Positions 61,352-64,000 of a stretch of 64,000 nt of DNA are shown here, in pieces. Each line of letters begins with the position of its first letter. Within the stretch, counting starts at the first letter, position 1. Origin of the DNA: Myxococcaceae bacterium (GTDB taxonomy: Bacteria > Myxococcota > UBA727 > JABDBI01); assembly GCA_016000045.1 (NCBI GenBank), contig JAECQY010000005.1, positions 71,248 through 135,247 of the forward strand. Reading direction: 5' to 3'. The position numbers were made by a program, and so were the translations under genes. The notes under the pieces are model-generated. The model saw nothing but the letters and a program-made list of their open reading frames with translations, made no database searches and was not told the origin of the DNA.

Positions 61352-62476
61352 ATGATTTCTGGCATGCAGATTCAACGCGATGTACTGGCTTGTTCACTGG
61401 ACGAGCTTAAGTTGCTCATGGTCGAACTGGACCAAAAGCCGTATCGGGCCAAACAATTGTTTGAAGCCTTGCATCAGCAATGGGTGATCGATCTGGAGCA
61501 AATTACCTGCTTCTCAAAAGAATTGCGCGAAAAACTAAGCCCGCTGGTCGATATCCCGAAGCTCACTATTGTCAAAGTCAAAGAAAGTTCGGATGGAACC
61601 CGGAAATACCAGATTCAAACGCACGATGGAAAACTCATTGAAAGTGTGTTTATCCCGAACGCCGCCACGGACGGACGCAACACACTTTGCATTTCCAGCC
61701 AAGTAGGATGTGCGATGGGCTGTAAGTTTTGTGCCACAGCTGCGCTGAAGCTGAGCCGGAATCTAACCGCTTCCGAAATTATTGGTCAAGTCTATGCAGT
61801 CAATCGAGATTTACGAAACATTGGCTGGAAGAACACACTGGCCCCCGAAAGCGAGCCTTCCGAAAAAGCCCGCATGATCCACAATCTCGTGTACATGGGC
61901 ATGGGTGAGCCCTTGCATAACTATGACCACGTTCTGAGGTCCATTCAACTTCTGTGTGCCCAGGAAGGCCAAAACTACTCCGGTCGCCGAATTACAGTCT
62001 CAACCTCAGGCATTGTCAAAAACATTCAAAAATTGGGAGCTGAAACCAACGTCCATATTGCTATCAGCTTCAACGCAACCACCAACGAATTGCGCGACGA
62101 TATCATGCCGGTCAATCTCAAGTGGCCATTGGAAGATTTAGTTGAAGCTTGTCGAGCCTTCCCGCTGCAAACACGCCGGCGAATCACCTTTGAATATGTG
62201 ATGTTAGCCGATTTGAACGATACCGATGAAGATGCCTACCGACTCATCAACTGGCTCTCGGGCATCAAATGCAAAGTGAACCTCATTCCGTTTAACCCTC
62301 ATCCATTGTCTCCTTATCGACGCCCCAGCCTGGATCGAATCAAGGCCTTCCAGCATATTCTTCTTCAGAACCATATGACGGTTTTTATTCGAGGAACCCG
62401 AGGGGACGACATTGATGCAGCATGCGGCATGCTAGGCGCTCAGAAGCTTGAGATCGCCCGAAACGTCCAAAACTAG
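61352..62476 (+). CDS. rlmN: 23S rRNA/tRNA adenine-C2 methyltransferase RlmN
   Basis: About 374 aa. Radical-SAM enzyme that methylates A2503 of 23S rRNA and A37 of some tRNAs. Cluster motif CAMGCKFCATA (C120, C124, C127). Other motifs are VYMGMGEPLHNYDHVLRS, RRITVSTSGIVKNI, AISFNATTNELRDDIMPVN, and DIDAACGML with the resolving cysteine. ATG 61352 is chosen; 61364 and the TTG at 61328 are in frame too. A GACCTG/CAGGTC inverted repeat (61321-61338) precedes it. Confidence 0.93.
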   Translation: MISGMQIQRDVLACSLDELKLLMVELDQKPYRAKQLFEALHQQWVIDLEQITCFSKELREKLSPLVDIPKLTIVKVKESSDGTRKYQIQTHDGKLIESVFIPNAATDGRNTLCISSQVGCAMGCKFCATAALKLSRNLTASEIIGQVYAVNRDLRNIGWKNTLAPESEPSEKARMIHNLVYMGMGEPLHNYDHVLRSIQLLCAQEGQNYSGRRITVSTSGIVKNIQKLGAETNVHIAISFNATTNELRDDIMPVNLKWPLEDLVEACRAFPLQTRRRITFEYVMLADLNDTDEDAYRLINWLSGIKCKVNLIPFNPHPLSPYRRPSLDRIKAFQHILLQNHMTVFIRGTRGDDIDAACGMLGAQKLEIARNVQN

Positions 62477-62504
62477 TCCCCACACGCTATCATGGGCGAG
62501 GCTC

Positions 62505-63326
62505 ATGAAAAGAAGCTCGCAACCCCTTTGGGCTGTATGGCTCGCGCTTGTCTTACACCTTGGCGTCTTGGAATCTTGGCGGCGCTTGGCGACCTCGACG
62601 CACTCGATGACAAATCTTTCATCCGCTTCAAAACCCATTTCCATTCAGCTCAAGCCTCAAGCGCCAAAACCCCGAAAGCAATTGGTCCAAGTAAGCCCCC
62701 CAGATGAAGAAAAAAAGCCTCGAAAAGCGAATTATGAGTCCGAATACCATCGACAAGTTGACCGTGAGACCCAAGGCCAAAATACAAGCAACGAAATTTC
62801 TTCTCCTGCTAAAAGCCTCCGAGCACCTCAAAGGCCTCAACACAAGCAAGGCCTTCTACCCAAAAGTTTCCTGCCCACCTGGAGGGATTTGGAAGCGAAA
62901 GACCAAGCTGCTCGCTCCGATTTCAACGACTCTCTTCCAAATTTAAACATAGGCGCTGAAACGCGACTCAATACGTTTGAGTGGAAACATGCTTCTTATT
63001 TCAACCGAATCAAAGAAAGCGTCTCACGTCATTGGAATCCAAACCGATCCATCCAACGTTACGATCCAGCGGCCGCTTTGATCGGCCAGCAAGACCGGCT
63101 CACCGTCCTTTCGGTTACCATCGACCCCAAAGGCGAGCTGACTTCCATCGAAGTGTTCACTTCAAGCGGGGTTTTTTATTTGGACGACGAAGCCCAAAAC
63201 GCTTTTCGAAAAGCCGCCCCCTTTCCACACCCTCCTCAAGCTCTGTTCTCGCATGAACCCGTATTTCGTTTTGATTTCGGATTCATGGTCAGCATGAAAC
63301 GAGGTTTCATGCTCGATTTTGACTAA
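62505..63326 (+). CDS. TonB-type energy transducer-like protein
   Basis: 273 aa from ATG 62505 (GGGCGAGG just upstream); the open frame from 62448 is longer but overlaps rlmN and hides the anchor. N-terminal helix (LWAVWLALVLHLGVLESW), a Pro/Lys-rich linker (QLKPQAPKPRKQ), and a C-terminal TonB-like domain (YFNRIKESVSRHWNPN...VLSVTIDPKGELTSIEVFTSSGVFYLDDEAQNAFRKAAPFPHPP). This is the usual form in Myxococcota-like bacteria. Partner receptors or ExbBD are not seen here. Confidence 0.8.
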   Translation: MKRSSQPLWAVWLALVLHLGVLESWRRLATSTHSMTNLSSASKPISIQLKPQAPKPRKQLVQVSPPDEEKKPRKANYESEYHRQVDRETQGQNTSNEISSPAKSLRAPQRPQHKQGLLPKSFLPTWRDLEAKDQAARSDFNDSLPNLNIGAETRLNTFEWKHASYFNRIKESVSRHWNPNRSIQRYDPAAALIGQQDRLTVLSVTIDPKGELTSIEVFTSSGVFYLDDEAQNAFRKAAPFPHPPQALFSHEPVFRFDFGFMVSMKRGFMLDFD

Positions 63327-63453
63327 GGCGTGCCTTCAACCTGATGCCAAGGCCTAGCTGACTCTACACCCGCAGCCTTCCATCTGTTTTGCACATCCAT
63401 CATCGTAGTCGATGCGGTTTCAAGGCGACCATCACTCTTACAGCATTCCTGCT

Positions 63454-63491
63454 ACCAGGCTCCGCCTGGTGCGCGAACCTTCGGTCGCGCA
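63454..63491. repeat. Double hairpin in the TonB-DUF1566 gap
   Basis: Two adjacent inverted repeats: ACCAGGC-TCC-GCCTGGT (63454-63470) and TGCGCGA...TCGCGCA (63470-63491, with an inner ACC-TTC-GGT). They share one base. No T-run follows on either strand, so they resemble an intergenic repeat (REP-like) or a transcription-linked structure rather than a terminator. The remainder of 63327-63538 holds nothing recognisable. Confidence 0.55.
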
Positions 63492-63538
63492 AGAAAAAAG
63501 TCTAAAGGACTAAAAGTCAAAGCGTCAACATCCCATCC

Positions 63539-64000
63539 TCAACGCGCGCAACGGACATAGAAATTATGGCTCATAACACCGTTGCTGCCGACGCCGCCAT
63601 AACCGAAATCGACGACCCACGCGTTAAGAGGATCACCGTCCAACGGAGTGCCGGACCAATACACATCGCCATCTTGTTTTTCTGACACACCTCGTTGTTG
63701 ATACAGCGCCTCTAATTCCCAAATCGTTGGCAGCCGCCATCCTTCCGACGAACGACTCGCTGCATAAGCTTTGGCTTCTTCAAAAGTCATTGCCTCAGGA
63801 CTCTTACGGTCCCATTCCAAAGCAGGGACGTCTTGTGCATAACGAGGGCCTTCATACCAATCATTAACTCGCCTGAACGGATTCACTCGCATCGCTTGGG
63901 TACGGACGACTCCAGGCGCATGGATAGGAGTCACACTTGAGGCCGCCTGCAAAACCTGAGCAGGGGCAACTACCAGCGCATGGGCAGGAGTCACACTAGC
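63539..64000 (-). CDS. DUF1566 (Lcl-like) domain protein, N-terminus beyond window
   Basis: At least 153 codons; the frame is open to the right edge. The C-terminal DUF1566/Lcl domain is seen in LEWDRKSPEAMTFEEAKAYAASRSSEGWRLPTIWELEALY, VYWSGTPLDGDPLNAWVVDFGYGG and SHNFYVRCAR. This domain occurs in secreted or surface lipoproteins, often attached to other modules. Before it lies an Ala/Val/Pro-rich stretch with repeated units (SVTPAHAL and SVTPIHAP). Role unknown; the first visible GTG (63994) is not a real start. Confidence 0.75.
   Translation of the reverse strand, partial: ASVTPAHALVVAPAQVLQAASSVTPIHAPGVVRTQAMRVNPFRRVNDWYEGPRYAQDVPALEWDRKSPEAMTFEEAKAYAASRSSEGWRLPTIWELEALYQQRGVSEKQDGDVYWSGTPLDGDPLNAWVVDFGYGGVGSNGVMSHNFYVRCAR
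63912..63997 (-). repeat. Two copies of a 26-base repeat, 60 bases apart
   Basis: 63912-63937 and 63972-63997 share GCGCATGG..AGGAGTCACACT with few differences. They encode the repeated S-V-T-P-(A/I)-H-A unit of the DUF1566 protein. The array may continue past the window edge. Confidence 0.7.

Noticed and set aside
1..64000. CRISPR array, prophage or complete insertion sequence
   Set aside because: No regularly spaced direct repeats, no phage structural genes and no intact transposase were seen.

Overview
The window is a densely packed bacterial chromosome segment from a Gram-negative, didermic, rod-shaped organism. The signs are a complete general secretion (type II, T2SS) operon, an mre/mrd rod-shape operon, FadL-like and other outer-membrane beta-barrels, several lipoproteins and a TonB-type protein. 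A DUF6178 gene and GspN at the end of the gsp operon point to the old 'Deltaproteobacteria' (Myxococcota, Bdellovibrionota or Desulfobacterota relatives). This is an inference from gene content; no 16S rRNA is present. Base composition is near balanced. Many enzymes are shorter than usual (LeuRS, RNase R, HPPK), ribosomal operons are broken up, and there are pseudogenes plus eukaryote-like domains (OTU protease, BMT5-like fold, fascin-like fold, ankyrin-like remnant). Together these suggest, but do not prove, a host-associated lineage.

Layout. 1-5.4 kb: end of nuoN, a DsbA-like lipoprotein, two unknown lipoproteins, a FadL-family barrel and cmk. 5.5-13.2 kb: a broken Rpn nuclease gene, a queuosine module (tgt + precursor transporter) coupled to orn, comF, rnr with a half-length Old-Yellow-Enzyme-like gene, the muramidase gene namZ and a beta-barrel. 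13.3-18.9 kb: an accessory island with an exported polytopic protein, about 0.9 kb of AT-rich DNA with gene debris, a secreted BMT5-like/OTU fusion protein, an ankyrin-like pseudogene and an orphan gene. 18.9-27.5 kb: leuS, tRNA-CAT, rplQ-rpoA-rpsK-rpsM-rpmJ, trpS, a family-4 uracil-DNA glycosylase gene, a GNAT gene and rimO. 27.6-41.9 kb: a secreted fascin-like protein and then, on the minus strand, tsaD-gspCDEFGHIJKLMN. 42-46.7 kb: a His-rich exported protein under a near-consensus Fur box, the overlapping set DUF6178-folK-recA-xth, and a GST. 46.8-50 kb: secE-nusG-rplK-rplA-[L10 leader]-rplJ-rplL, ending in a strong terminator with no rpoBC. 50-60.7 kb: smc, pyk and mreB-mreC-mreD-mrdA-rodA. 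60.7-64 kb: a PpiD/SurA-like anchor protein, rlmN, a TonB-like gene and an incomplete DUF1566 gene at the edge.

How it fits together. The T2SS would carry Sec-exported, signal-peptide-bearing proteins across the outer membrane. The BMT5-OTU protein and the fascin-like protein both have Sec signals, so they are natural candidate substrates. The BMT5-OTU fusion, in an AT-rich island next to other host-interaction-type remnants, is the strongest candidate for something undescribed. The rest is mostly core cell-envelope, translation and DNA-repair machinery with some unusual local regulation: overlapping divergent promoters at trpS/rpmJ, a Fur box over a promoter, an inverted repeat on the tsaD start codon, and a UUCG hairpin before the recA operon.
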